DNA of 64,000 bases from Agarophyton chilense (GCA_030374765.1 JARGXX010000117.1:248001-312000); one strand, 5' to 3'; counted from the stretch's first letter, positions 43,110-55,089 are shown. The notes: generated by a model not told the origin, from the sequence alone. A program made the numbers and translations.

Positions 43110-44370
43110 GTACCATCTGAAATGGAGGAATGACCTGAAGGCCAGAGCGGAAGAAGCCGCTAGAGAGTTATCGAAGACGCAAGCTCGCTATAAGCGAAAC
43201 TATGACGCCAGAAGGCGAAGAGGAAATCCGGCAATCCGAGTAGGAGGTCACGTCTTCGTGCGAGTCGAAAGACCTGACAAACAGGAAGAATCTCGTCATA
43301 AGTTGTTGCCGATAGCGGCTGGACCCTTCAGAGGGGTGGACCTCAATGAAGACACAGTGATCATCAAGACAGGTGAGGACGTTGAACATGTATCGCGCGA
43401 TCGCGTTGAAGTCGCACCTGACCCGCAAGTGGAAGTCCAGGTATCTGGTAGAACTAAGGAGGCAAGTGCGACGGAAGGTCAAGGCAAAAGCCCAAGTGAC
43501 TCTGGGGAGAGTGAACCGCCATCAATGGCTCGAGCGGAGGAGAAAGCTCCTGATCTCCCACCGGCGGCGGTTGCGTATGCCAATCACGGACAGTTTCCGA
43601 AGTATCGGGATGTGCCCCGTGGCATGCGCACACCCGTAAGTACAGAAATGGAACCTGAAAGCAGGAAAGATGTTTTGGACTTTGGCCCGAAGGACTTGGA
43701 AACGAGTGCACGCGAAAACGCGCCGTTGCCGCTTCAGGCTGAACCTTCAGGTGAAGCGCCACTCGCTGTTCCGCCGATATCGGCTCCCATCCCTCGTGGG
43801 CAAGAAGAAGAAGAGGTATCGCCTCCTGTCGTGGAGCAAGCACCATTGTCCACCCAACAGCGGTCAGAATCGGATACACCGAAGGAAGTTCGTCCACGAA
43901 TGGAATTGAGAAGTAGCAAGAAGTACGCTTCTATGGAACCTGGAAAACAGGATAGCTCTTTATCTGAGAAAGGTTCTCAAGGAATGAGTACACTGCCCCT
44001 GCGGGCAGAACGACAGTTAGTTGACGAGCGAAGGCTTAGCGACGCTGAGACTGCTAACACAGAAACGCTTGGGTCAGCCCTATGGCATTTCAAACCTGTT
44101 AACAGGAGTCTCGCGCCCACAGCGAAAGCTTTGGAAAACGCCCAGGAATATGTTATGGATCGCATATGTGAACATGGCGAGCATGAAGATACCAGAGAAC
44201 TACTGTATCGAGTCCGTTGGTACGGTTTAACTCCGGAAGCGGATACGTGGGAACCTATAGATCATATCCCCCGTTCGCAGCTCGTGCGAAATCATCGATG
44301 CATGCGATTACCACTCCCCAGGGAGATGCACTCCTCGATAAACGGGCTCATGGGCACATCCAATTTCTGA
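43110..44370 (+). pseudogene. 3' end of another chromovirus pol: integrase tail and chromodomain (element 4)
   Basis: The frame starts in the integrase C-terminal region (QARYKRNYDARRRRG), includes a GPF-type module (LLPIAAGPFRGVDL) and a long Pro/Glu/Ser disordered tail, and ends with a good chromodomain: EYVMDRICEHGEHED, then RVRWYGLTPEADTWEP. It is open for 420 codons to a normal stop, better preserved than its surroundings. The upstream pol is missing, replaced by element 3 gag, so this is a chimera or deletion product. Confidence 0.85.
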
Positions 44371-44671
44371 GTATGGGCTACAAAGGTAGTTAAAACTCGA
44401 AAGGCGAGAAGAAAACAAGAGGTCATGTGGAAGAAACTTGAAAACACGTAAGCACAGGACATTTACTGATTATCACCTAGGGCAAACTCGAGAAGCGAGA
44501 AGAAGGATTGAAGAACTGGAGAAGCGAGAAGAAGAAGTTTAGAACTCGAGAAGCGAGAAAAGATGAAGACTAGAAGATAAGAAGGGAACGTGAAGACACG
44601 AAGTCACCGGAGTATTATTGGTATCAAGATACCACCGCAACGGTGTTGACTAGGAGTCTTTTCTAGGATCA
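44371..44671 (+). other. Purine-rich 3' tail of element 4
   Basis: Repeated GAGAAGCGAGAAGAAG-like words run from about 44,395 to 44,600. They resemble the purine-rich run after the chromodomain of element 1. No LTR was found after it; family X sequence starts at 44672. Confidence 0.6.
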
Positions 44672-46498
44672 TCAAAGAGACGTGCGAGCACGCAGGTTCG
44701 CAAGAAGCTGTGCGCGATCACCCTCAACTTGGTCCACGGGAAAGCCCGCATCTAATAGGAACTGCCTCAGCGGATCCAAGCCTGGATCTTCGACCGGCAC
44801 TGCACTTGGTTGTTGGGTACACCCATGAAAGTTCTCTTGAGCAACTCCCGCCGCTGCCGATTGATCGACGGAAGTCGCTACGCCTGCCAGCTCTGGCTCG
44901 TTCTCGTAACCGAGTTCAGCCTCAGCTCCCGGCGCTTCCTCATACGGTTCCTCTCCGTTCTCGGATGGAGTAGCACCGTACACGTGTCCAGTAAGCTGGT
45001 TCGGTGGAATGTCACGCGGGTTCTCCCGAAGAAAGTGAGCCTGCTCGGAGGTGATCAACTGGCGCATCCACGGGTCGTACCAAACGAAATCTCCAGCACT
45101 TGCTGTTCCTCAAGGAGAATGGTCGTGGCGTCTTGCACGGGTTCCGCGAGCGGATTGATCAGCTGGCACTCCAGACCAATCGACACTGTCGATCAAATCT
45201 ACAAGATGGAGGAAGTCGGCATGGTTCACACGGGATCACAGGACAAGGGAAAGATCGAGTTCCCTCGCATATTTTCGCGCTGTGGGCGACATGCACCAAA
45301 ATCTAAAGGTATCATAAGCATCCCAGAGGAGGAAGACGGCCATCTTGGCGATAAACTCGGTATAAACCACCGTCCAATATCCCGAGAACGGGTCGTGAAC
45401 CAACGCGGACCCGATGTAGGAGATCGCCGGTTGGAGCTGCACAGGGCAACCACGAGAACTCTCGATCGCCGCCCAATGCTCCGGAATACCGATGTAGTGC
45501 CCGAAGCGCGCGTTCCGCCGGATGCGGTCAATCTCGATCATTTGATGCGGCACCAAATAGCCCAAACGCGATCGAGTACGACGTTCCCAACGGGGATAAT
45601 CCCAATAGGGAATGTCACGCTTTCGAAGGAATCCGAACTCCGCACGAAGAAGAGGTTGCTGAAGGCTAAGAGCTGCATCACGCACACCGCGCACACCGCG
45701 CCAACCGCTTACATCGACTTCAACGAGTGTCTCGATATACGAGTAACCTTCACCGTCGGTACGGGCTTCCCAGGTATCTAGTTCCCAGTCCTGCGGGAGG
45801 AGAACCGTACTGATGAATCGGTGAAGACGCTGGTAAATCAGCTTGGTGAACCGCGTACGGGCTTCGGGTAAGGTTTCAGTTGAATATCGCGCAATGGCGT
45901 TGTCTGGCAAAGCAATATGGCTCGCCCAGTCGACGCTATAAATCGCGTGTTCCGGAATACCGTCGGGGAAGTACCCACCATGTAAATACTGTGGTATCAA
46001 CGCATCATCGCGGATAGCAACTGGATCAAACCAGGGCGCTTGCGCGAAAAGGTCAACGCTGTCGAGAGGATCTCGTCCGTAGAAATCCGCAGGGTGCGGG
46101 TAGCTCCGCTGATCACGACGAGAAGGAGCTCGTATCACACCCGCAGAGGCGACGTAAGCCGCGTTCGGCATCGGAGCCACGGTTGGCTGAGGTAACGGTA
46201 CCGACCGGAATCCGGTGTATGGTTTGGGGAACGAACGGTATGGACCGAGTTGAGCAGTAGGCTGCGACGCATAACCAGCAGTGTTGGACGGAGCCCCAGA
46301 AGGCACATCCTCGGAGAAGGGCTGGAACGGGTTGGACCCGGCGTTCGGATCCATCGCGAGAGATCGAGCTGAAGAGCGGTGAGCAACAGAATGCTGTTGA
46401 GAACTGTAAGAGTAGGTCGGGCGGCGAGGAATTCGTGATGACGATGAGTACCCGGAACACTGGTCCGATTGCGTATAAACGCTTCTTGCGTCCCCCAT
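44672..46498 (-). pseudogene. Unknown protein family X, long ORF plus frame-shifted C-terminus
   Basis: I do not recognise this family. From ATG 46498 a 420-codon frame has a Ser/Pro/Tyr/Gln-rich N-half. An ordered C-half follows, with PYWDYPRWERRTRSRLGYLV, FGHYIGIPEHWAAIE and VVYTEFIAKMAVFLLWDAYD. It stops at 45236. Homologous sequence continues downstream in other frames (DFLHLVDLIDSV, then LLEEQQVLEI, then FVWYDPWMRQL) to a Leu-rich end (LRQFLLDAGFPVDQVEGD, stop at 44672). A divergent copy lies at 63583-64000, and alignment of the two supports this continuation. Both copies border gypsy remnants, so it may be the gag-like or accessory protein of an unlabelled element, or a multicopy lineage-specific gene. 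Confidence 0.5.
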
Positions 46499-47978
46499 GG
46501 TTCGCGCCTAACGAGGGGGGTGTGTAGTGTTCTACTATGTCGGGGAATCCGATAGGTTGGTTTTTCGCGAAGTCGCGGTTGGAACTCATAAGTGAGTGTT
46601 ATCATCAGCATTATGATATGAAACGGCATCCCGCATAGGATGCCTAGAGGCAGAATGTCTTAGTGTAACACGTGGCGTCGTGGGTCCAGTGGCTTACCAC
46701 GGCGCGCGCATAGTTGCGACCCTTCCTAGGGGAATGCCATATTGGCAACGGCGCATGTAGTGGCGACCCAAGTAGAGGGCTTTACTACCCTTTGTAGCTA
46801 GACGTCCATTAGGGACCATACCCATACAGTGGTTTGGCTAAGTGGCTGACCACTGGGTATTATTTATATATTTATTTGAGCACTCACCCTGGTACACAGT
46901 ATATAGTGTACCATAGGTGAGCGCCGACTCCAAGTAAAGGGGACCACATGGGCATCATGACTATTCTGTTCCTCGCTTAGGATTCCTTAACCGGAGATCC
47001 GGACGAGCTATAATAGATAGTCAGCCCCCAACCACTTTACGAGCCGTCTCGTACCTACGTTCCATCAACGTTTTACAGTTGCACTGTTCACCCTCGCTGG
47101 CGAGTAGTGGCCTTACACCCCAATTCCAGCTCGCTGGTGTTGTAGCTCTACCACCCCTTTTCCTTCGCCGCAAGCGACCCATCGGCAGTCCGAACGCTGT
47201 CGCAGGTGTCTGCTCTCTCCGTTAGAGCGGATACTACAATTTCTATTTCGGGAGAGAAACCCCGCGCCACGCAGAAGGAATACATCTCTCACGTCAAGTA
47301 TTCCTTCAACTCTGAAATACAAGTAGACTCTCATTGGGAGCTTCACCATAAAAACAAGGTAATCGTCTTTTACCTTGTGAATGTGGTACAATATAAGAAA
47401 AGAGAGCCTTGGAAACTAGCAGAAGTGCAGGGATACTGGCAGACCTAATTAAGTCGTAATGTATCAAAGATTATAGGGCACCCGCAGCATTAAGCTCTGG
47501 CCCGGAGTAGCAGGTTCCGACGATCCACGAGCTGATGGATACAAGCAGTGTGAAGATTCAAGCGCAAACGGCAAGGAGACACCAAAAGATTGGGATATTC
47601 GAACGTAACAACGGCATATTCAACGCCGTGTTTCTGTGATTCGCGAACGAGTTCAATACAACCAACACGGATATGCTTGTCAATAGAGCATCTTTTCAGA
47701 AGGACGCGGTCATCTGCTCAAGTACGCTCAGCTCGTTTCAGCTGGCAAAAGGCTGCTCTGCGTTGATTCTGGGAGTATCTTCCACCCTTTTCACTTAGTC
47801 TCTGCTCGACGCCCAATGAGAGCAGACTTCCCCGCGTTTTATTCAAAATCTCATGCGCTTACACGCCAGTAACACAATACCGCCACGCATACTTACACCC
47901 AGTTCAGAAATGTATATGTACTTCAACAGTAGCTCGAGCAATGCCCTCAGGGAGTAGGTTGAAGCAACCGTCGCAGAA
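46499..47978. other. Non-coding region upstream of family X
   Basis: It holds short palindromic words, for example GGTACAC...GTGTACC around a TATATA centre (46,892-46,913), and a TATTTATATATTTATTT stretch just before it. These could belong to the promoter or LTR of the family X unit, but no matching direct repeat was found. No supported gene. Confidence 0.4.
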
Positions 47979-48443
47979 GTGCTGCCACATCATATTCCGT
48001 GCAGACGATGGGCAAGAAGACGTCCCATGAATGCTGTCTACGAAGAAATCAGGTCCGCACCGAAAGGCCCACTTACAGGAGTATTGTTGGCAGCCAATGT
48101 TGACGACCATGTGAGGGGAATGAAAGAAAATGTTGATACCCCCAGAGGCAATTCTAGTAGGCCCATTTGGGTCGGTTTGAGCGATGTATTAACCCCCTTC
48201 CCAGGTGAGCCGCCTCAATCCAGCGAAAAATTTCACTCTGCTCTGACGGACTTTCATTCAACCAGAAATCCAGACAAGAATATGGCCATCTCCGTCCAAT
48301 CAAGCGAGAGGTCTTCTGGAACCGAGGTCAAGTCCACTCGCCAAGAAATATTCGCTGCGGTGTATGATCGTCTAATTAATGCATGGGTGTCCCTTTTTAA
48401 GCTATGTCAAGTCCCTTCGTATATTCTGGACGAGCCTTTGTAA
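47979..48443 (+). CDS. Hypothetical ORF, 154 residues
   Basis: Unrecognised. The true ATG may be at about 48,027 (MNAVYEEIRSAPKG). Upstream, the same frame is open from about 47,910 apart from one TAG. The sequence is polar, with a more ordered end (EIFAAVYDRLINAWVSLFKLC). It could be the last exon of a gene or a decayed fragment. It is the only coding-like frame between family X and the first Tc1 copy. Confidence 0.28.
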   Translation: MLPHHIPCRRWARRRPMNAVYEEIRSAPKGPLTGVLLAANVDDHVRGMKENVDTPRGNSSRPIWVGLSDVLTPFPGEPPQSSEKFHSALTDFHSTRNPDKNMAISVQSSERSSGTEVKSTRQEIFAAVYDRLINAWVSLFKLCQVPSYILDEPL

Positions 48444-49748
48444 GCTGAGCATGTCTCTTACTGGTCGGGGGCAAATGACGAGGTTCCCGAAGAATAAAAG
48501 ACTCTCGACGAAAACTTCATCATTTCGCAGGTTTTATAAAAGATAAAACAAATGGTGGACGGGGAGCAAAACATGAAGGCAAGATAAATCTAGTACTGGT
48601 AGTAGGACGACCAGAAGGACCTCATATGGAAAGACTCCTTCACCACACAGTTCACCGTCGTACGCCTTCTGTTATTTCTTATGATAAGTATTTCGAATCA
48701 TGGACACTGATGTGAAGGGAGCTTGCTTTCGGAGCGGTTCTGTAGCTCAGAATACTCCCGTTTTTCCGACCAGTGAAAGAAAAAGAAAACCGAAGAGTAC
48801 TTTGGAAACTGATGAAGTTCTTTATGGATTCGAGGAGGGAGGTCTTCAATGGCAGAATACGTTGAATCCTGGTAATTGAACGAGGCTTGATTTGAGCGCA
48901 TCTTTTAGAGAGGTCAACTCTGCAGTATGAAGCAAAAAACCGTGCGCACCGTGACGATGATTGCCTGAGTTCCGAAAGATGGGTTCATGAGCGGATCTGT
49001 CCCTCGCAAACAGGAATTTGCAGCGCAGTTTGGACCCATTTACCTCTGTGAACGCTTGTACGTTTTCTGATGCAGCATTCAGTATCGACAACCATCAATG
49101 CTACAGTCAAACGAAGATGATAACTGGAATGCTTGCTTGTTTCAGATGGAAATCAGCAGATATATAAAATGGTTGACGAAACTAGCAATAAGCAGCGGCA
49201 CGTTAGTTTTGAGAATATGTGCATTTGAGCATTGTGGGCTCGGATTGCAGATGAGCACATGAAAACAGTAGTAAAAAATCTAAAATAGCACTGAAGACCC
49301 GATAATAGGCAGCAGCAGAGAATGTAGGCAAAGCCTGGAAAAGGCGGAAGCCGCGTGGCTAGAGAACAGTAATGCAGAAAACGTACGAGTCTAGAAGAGA
49401 AATGAAAGAAAAAGATGTGTGTACGAAAGCGGGAGAATAGAGGAAGAAAGGAAGAATCGTGGGGAATAGAGTGAAAAAGGGAACCTACTCGAATATGTTC
49501 TTTGTCGTTAAACCTTACTCAGAGACGCTTCTACTCTCGGCTGCAGCCGTCAAGCCCTTCCCGTAAAGATTACACTGTGGCACTGACAATAGCCCAAGCG
49601 ACAAAAGTAACCTACTTATCGCACTGCTGTGTGCATAGTTTGGGTTCCTGAGCATATGAAGAGAGGCCCAAATTCGTATCAAAGAGCCGGTCGGATATCA
49701 GCACTGCTACAGTGCCACAGTGGTCACAACATTAGTTGCCTCCATCGA
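48444..49748. other. Gene-poor spacer
   Basis: Minus-strand frames at 49091-48846 and 48901-48698 overlap and look weakly protein-like, but they are in different frames and match nothing I know. No other feature seen. Confidence 0.4.
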
Positions 49749-50911
49749 AAGTCTGTTTCAAAATCAAATCCCTCGCGCAAATTCTCCAAAACTCGCCCTT
49801 TGATTCGGCATTAAAACTAACAAAATCAGTGTGAAAAAAGCATTGATAGCATTACAGACAATCTTTTCCCAGCAATCTTTGATACAATTTTTTAAACCAA
49901 AAACTGTATCAAACTACCTTCCTTGCCCAGAAACCATTCAAGCCCACATTCCCCAAATGTTTTCGATAGGGTTGAGGTCAGGAGAGCGTGCAAACTATTC
50001 CATAACCGACATATTTAGACTACTACACCATTGTTTCCCAGAATTAGACTTATGCACAGGTGCATTATCTTGCTGAAAAAGGAATTCTTCTCCCTGCATA
50101 CAGTATGCAAAAGGTAGAAGATAGTGTTCTAGAACCTCAGCACACTTCCCAGAGTTCATAGTAGTTTCAACAAATGCCATATCAGTTGCTCCCTTCGTAT
50201 AAATTCCATCCCAAACCATTAATGATGCGCCTCCTGAATGCCTAATCACAAATTTTTTGTTTTCCTTTCGTAAGATCATGCCAATAGAATTTATAGCAAT
50301 CTGGACTATCAAGGTTAAACTTTTTTTCGTCGGAAAAGATAACATAATTTCATTCCGTTTTCCAATAACCCTTTGGAGCACAGAATTCCACACGATTCTA
50401 CTTGTGATTATCTTTTAAAAAAAGTTTTTCTCATTTTTGTGTACTTGAACGAATTTTGACGGCTAACTTCACGTCATATAGTAGATCTTGATAGAGGCAA
50501 ATTTAGATTTTTGAACATGTTTCGGGAAGATGATGTGTTTCGGCATAGTTCTCGCTTAATTCCACGCTTATCGGCCCAGGATAGTGAGGTAGGACGGCCG
50601 ATTGAACGCTTTGTTCCGTATGTAGCGGGTTTTTTTATGAAGATGCTGATTGTTTTTGGGCTGCGCTTTAGTTTTCGGGCTATATCTGCTGGAATCATAC
50701 CCTGATCTGCTACTTTCATGATTTGCAGCTGTTCAGAACGTGTCAGAGGCGGGCCACGAGCCATAATTAAGCTAATGAATGTATAAAGGATATACCTTTG
50801 AAACAGTGTTACTGACTTTGTGGTTTTATTTGCTGTGAAATGTGCTCTACAGTACGTAAAATGCGTTTTTGGCGCAGTTTTGGTAAAGAGATATGTTTCT
50901 GAAACGCACTG
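49749..50911 (-). mobile_element. Tc1/mariner element A (inactive)
   Basis: Its right end reads outwards-in CAGTGCGTTTCAGAAACATATC, next to TA (50912-50913). Its left end reads AAGTCTGTTTCAAAATCAAATC at 49749, a degenerate version of the same terminal inverted repeat; the left TA is mutated. It contains a broken transposase on the minus strand. It is the same family as element B (52405-53683). Confidence 0.75.
49930..50764 (-). pseudogene. Tc1/mariner transposase (element A)
   Basis: It starts at MARGPPLTRSEQ (ATG at 50764). A helix-turn-helix region follows (IPADIARKLKRSPKTI), with a GRPTSLS linker typical of Tc1 proteins. The catalytic core lies in shifted frames: [14 protein letters not shown] (first Asp), LMVWDGIYTKGATD, FQQDNAPVHKS (second Asp) and SPDLNPIENIWG (third residue region), with a premature stop before it (ME*FARSPDL) and frameshifts at A-runs. 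It is therefore inactive. Transposases of this family cut and paste into TA dinucleotides. Confidence 0.88.
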
Positions 50912-52404
50912 TACCTGTTTATCTTTGCGTACACAAACTGGCTCTCGGTAGTTCATGGTTGAGCCCGTCCTAAAAAACAAAAAATTAAATGCAATCAAAA
51001 CTGGTGCTCAAAAAACATCTATACTTCTTTTGTGAATTAAAAATTCGCACTCAAAGTAAAATCAATCCTACAAAATTGCGCGTATATGCCCAAACTATAA
51101 GTATAAGATATCACCCGGGTCGAGGGGTGAGCTTTTCCTGAGTGATGAAGCCACGTCCCAAGCGAAAAGACAAATGAGATTCCGCCCTGCTTGAGGGTGA
51201 ACATATCATGTATCTAGACTCATACTCCCAACAAGAATTCACCTTGTAGGTTCGGTGTCCTCTGAATATCGCTATACTTCCGCCTCATACTCAGTAGAAG
51301 ACAAACATGTTATCACCCAATCTCTGAGGCTATAGTTCTGCCTCTCGGGAGATATCACGCACTCGCTTCGCTCGGAAAATATTATTCTCTGGACCCCCTT
51401 GGTAACATATACAACTCGAATCTTGGTTTTTCAGGTTCAATCCATTAGAAGAGTTTTAAAGTGAAGCGCTGTTTGTAGATACAAAAAATTTGAAGTCACC
51501 AATGCAGTCCACCAGTGAACAAGGCACACACAACAAGGTTCTATAATTTCTTCATTGCCAACAACGGCACACGTTTCTAAGTACTTTTCTAAAGCCACAT
51601 GATTAACGGGATGCCACCAGTACTGATGGCCTACAATGTGATGCAGAGCTCAACCTTAATAACGATAATAGCCATAATTCCTAGCACAAAGCTCAATGAC
51701 TCCTAAAACAGACCTCATCCCAGTAATATAGCCGTATTGTCGTACCAGCGGCAGCAATAAGAGAAAAATATATGCCAACTAATAAAAAACCCTTTCTGCT
51801 CCAGAACGGTGGAAGCAGTCAAAACATTAGGTACAAGAAAGGTTCGACGGAAATGAAAGCCTTTGCTAACAACGAACAACTCGTCGGCGTTGGCACCAAT
51901 AATAACAGCTCTGAGGTGTCAAATTTGTCGAAGGAAGATTCGACAACCGAGAGAAGCACTGTACAGAGAGCTCGCTAAGCTAGAGAAGCGATGAGTAGAA
52001 AGAGTTTGGCTGTGATGTTCCATGACACTCGTCTAAACCAAGGACATGTGTCGAAAAAATGTCATCAAAACTAACAATCAAATTAGAATGCCGACAGAGA
52101 AAAGTGAAATTTCTTGCTCTATGAGATGAGCTGATGCCTCAATGGTTCTCAACAGAAAAAATGTTATTTTTTTCGTAAAAACGAGAAAATGAATGACGGC
52201 AATGAGACGCGTACTAAACAGACATTCTCCGTACTAATAGATCGAAAGTGTGATTTTATAGGACTCATATTGTAGAAGGCCATCTCATATTGCAGAACGC
52301 TGCGCAGCGAGATAGGGGATGAAAGGCCACAAAGAGCCAGTATCACAACGGGAATGAAGAAATATTTGGCATGACGTCAAGGCTCGAAGCCTGCAAGGCA
52401 CGTA
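50912..52404. other. Spacer between the two Tc1 copies
   Basis: No supported gene. A short frame at 51772-51978 (Lys/Ser/Asn-rich) is likely random. No shared repeat was recognised. Confidence 0.45.
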
Positions 52405-53683
52405 CAGTGCGTTTCATAAATACATCCCTTCACAAAAACCGCACCCATTTCATCCACTGTAGAGCACATAGTGCACCAAATAAAATCCTCCAATTCAAAA
52501 AAACTGTTTCAAATCTGTATCTTTTATACAATTTATAGCATTTATACGGCTCGTGGACACCCTCTGACACGCCCTGAACAGTTTACAGTCATACATTTTG
52601 TAGAACAAATTATGATTCCCGTACAATTTAAGCTAAAACCTAAGCACCGTCAGAAAACAATCAGTAGTTCAAATAACAGCCCGAACATATACTGCAAAAA
52701 TCGTACAACCTGTCGTCCTACCTCAACTTCTCCGGCCGACAAACGTGGAATAAAAAGGAAACTTTGCCGAAATAAGTCCCTTTCCAGAAAAACTGTGAGA
52801 AATCTAAATTTGTCTCTATCAAGATCCACTCTCTGGGGTGACGTCAAACACCAAAAAAAGTTCATGTACGCCAAAATGAAGAAGACTTTTTTCAAAGACA
52901 GTCACAAGACTATTGTGAGGAACGGTCAGCTTAGAAAGCGCACTGTTCAAATGAATGAAAATTTCATCTTCTCTGACGAAAAAAAAAGTTCAACCTCGAC
53001 GGACAATATTGCTACAAATTTAATTAGCATGACCTTCGAAAAGAAATAAAATTTAGATAAGGCACTCAGGTAGAGACACAGTGATGATGTGGGTTGGAAT
53101 ATCTACAAAAACATCAACTGAAAATGCTTTCATTGAAATTGTTATGAGGCATGAAGAGCATGCGGGTGTTGTGTAGAACTACTTGCTATCGTTCCGGTAC
53201 TGTATGTACGAGGAAGATTTTACTTATCAGCAGGAGAATGCATTTGTGCACAAGTCTAAAGCTATGAAAGAATATTTGCTGGTCTAAAAATGCCAGTCAT
53301 GGAATGGCCTGCGCGCTCTTTTGACTTTAGTTCTATTGAAACCATTTGGGAAATGTTGCCCCGAATGGTTTATGCCCACGAAAGGCAATTTGATACATTT
53401 TTTAATTTGACAACTTGTGTCAACGATTGCTGGCGAAATATTAACAGTAAAGCCATCAAAATGTTTTATGGATTCAATGCCGAAGCGCTGTACAAGCAAT
53501 ATTCAGGCTAACGAAGCCAAAATACTGCACTTGCGTTAGAGCTAATATGATTTGAAAAAGGTTATGTTTCTAAAGAAATATTTTTTCTTGATATTTTTGT
53601 CACACTATTTTTATTAGCTGTATTATAGACAAAACATCAACCTACAGAAATTCTGGGGAAGGAACATATTTTTGAAACAGACT
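52405..53683 (+). mobile_element. Tc1/mariner element B (inactive)
   Basis: The left terminal repeat CAGTGCGTTTCATAAATACA begins right after TA (52403-52404). The right repeat (read inwards AGTCTGTTTCAAAAATATGT) ends at 53683, before TA (53684-53685). 1,279 bp. It is opposite in orientation to element A, which lies 1.5 kb to its left. Confidence 0.85.
52546..53511 (+). pseudogene. Tc1/mariner transposase (element B)
   Basis: It is homologous to element A from ACG GCT CGT (the ATG is mutated to ACG at 52546). It has the HTH/linker PADKRGIKRKLCRNKS, then FIFSDEKK, where the core breaks frame at an A-run. The C-terminal portion, in another frame at 53290-53511, contains EWPARSFDFSSIETIWEML and ends with a normal-looking tail. 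The DNAPVH-type block is degraded (53,230). Inactive. Confidence 0.85.
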
Positions 53684-54642
53684 TAACAAGGACCCAAAAA
53701 GGCGCAGGGGAAAATAATTATTTCGACAATGAGTATAATACAATAGACGATGTACATGATGACGGCGATTTGTGATGGAAGCGTAAGAGTTCCGAATCGA
53801 TAAAATGCTGTTTGAATTATTGACGTGACCGCAATGAAAGGAAGCACAACGGCTCTGTGAGATACGTTAAACTGAATTACCAGTCGATGCCATGCCCGGA
53901 CTAGGAGTTTATGCGAAAGAGAACAGGATTGTGGTGATGCATTTGGCGAGGATGTTCATGGTCACGAAGAAGGAAGCGAGAGATATTTTACAGGGAAAGT
54001 AACGGAAGTAGAGCTTGCGCTCAGAATAAAAAATATCAGTTTGGCATCCATTTAGCTAGTCTTGTTAAGGAAAAGCGAGTTAAATAGATAGTTGAAGCAA
54101 TGGAGACCTTCGTGAAAATATCGCAGCCAGAAATGCGATGTATCATAGCAATAACAGTCAAACGGGTGCCATTTTTCGTGAGTTGGACAGATCTCACGAC
54201 AACTGTTGCGTAAGTTCCCGAAATGCTGAAAACCACCTCAATTCCACCACTGCTACCGGCCGAAATTGCCTTCATTGAGCCTAGACCTCCAACTCATCCC
54301 ACGTTGGACCATAATTAAGCAACTACATCATCGTTGGTTCCTACCTATGCTACAAGAAACATTGCTTCTCCTGCAGACCAGAAAAACAAGATGAAATGTT
54401 TTCGATTTACCCATACCTATGATACCATTGTACTCAAATCCGTGTCTTTTATTCGTGTATACCTCCCGGAGTGTGGTAAAATAAAAACGCTGTGCAAAGA
54501 AGGTCTAAAAATCGTGCTACATTAAGTTTCTAGGTCAGCTTCTAAGCACTTTCATCTCCTTTCGCCTAAAAACCTCCAGGGTCAATTGAAGCTATTGGTC
54601 ACACACTCCCTCCATTACGTTCGTCTAAATGAGTGCACATCT
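53684..54642. other. Spacer
   Basis: Nothing supported. Scattered short frames on both strands. Confidence 0.4.
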
Positions 54643-55089
54643 GACATCGATGAGCACGTGACCTAGGACAACCAGCTTCTTGATGAAATCATCCTCGAGA
54701 TAGACGAGAAGTATAAGCGATCAGAGTACAAAGAGAATAGCAATCTAAACGAGAGAAACAATTGTAGGCCGTCAGAGCCACGATTTATGATGCAGCCCTC
54801 ATGAGAAGTGAATTTTCTGCTGCGGCGTCTAGTGATGCCGCTGATGTCGAGAATACTGATAAACATCTATCCCTCTGCAAAAAACGAGAGCGCCTTGTCT
54901 CCATTTGTTTTGGTGATGTCGTTGTTTTTTTAAAAAAGCTGATATGGAGAAAGGAAGATTCCAACACTCGCCAATTTGATTTATAGGATCGAAGAGATGC
55001 CCTAGAGGCTGGAAAGTGACGTAAAGCTATTGACGTGAACAAAAAGATGGTTGAAATTATGAGTGCATTTGCCGACAAACTCAACTAGT
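54643..55089 (+). pseudogene. Decayed Myb/SANT-like transposon-type ORF (C-terminal part)
   Basis: A collinear reading with at least one frame change and three in-frame stops: LLDEIILEIDEKYKRSEYKE, then MRSEFSAAASSDAADVENTD, then FLKKLIWRKEDSNTRQFDL, and a coiled-coil-like end containing RKAIDVNKKMVEIMSAFADK. The Ala/Ser-rich middle and the charged coiled-coil tail resemble the C-terminal part of Myb/SANT-like proteins carried by PIF/Harbinger-type elements in algae and oomycetes. The DNA-binding part itself was not found upstream. The assignment is tentative. Confidence 0.35.

Noticed and set aside
43454-43897. 147-codon minus-strand frame
   Set aside because: Antisense shadow of the Pro/Glu-rich integrase tail of element 4.
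46113-46629. 158- and 164-codon minus-strand frames
   Set aside because: Out-of-frame overlaps with the low-complexity N-half of the family X ORF, which is longer and aligns with a second copy.
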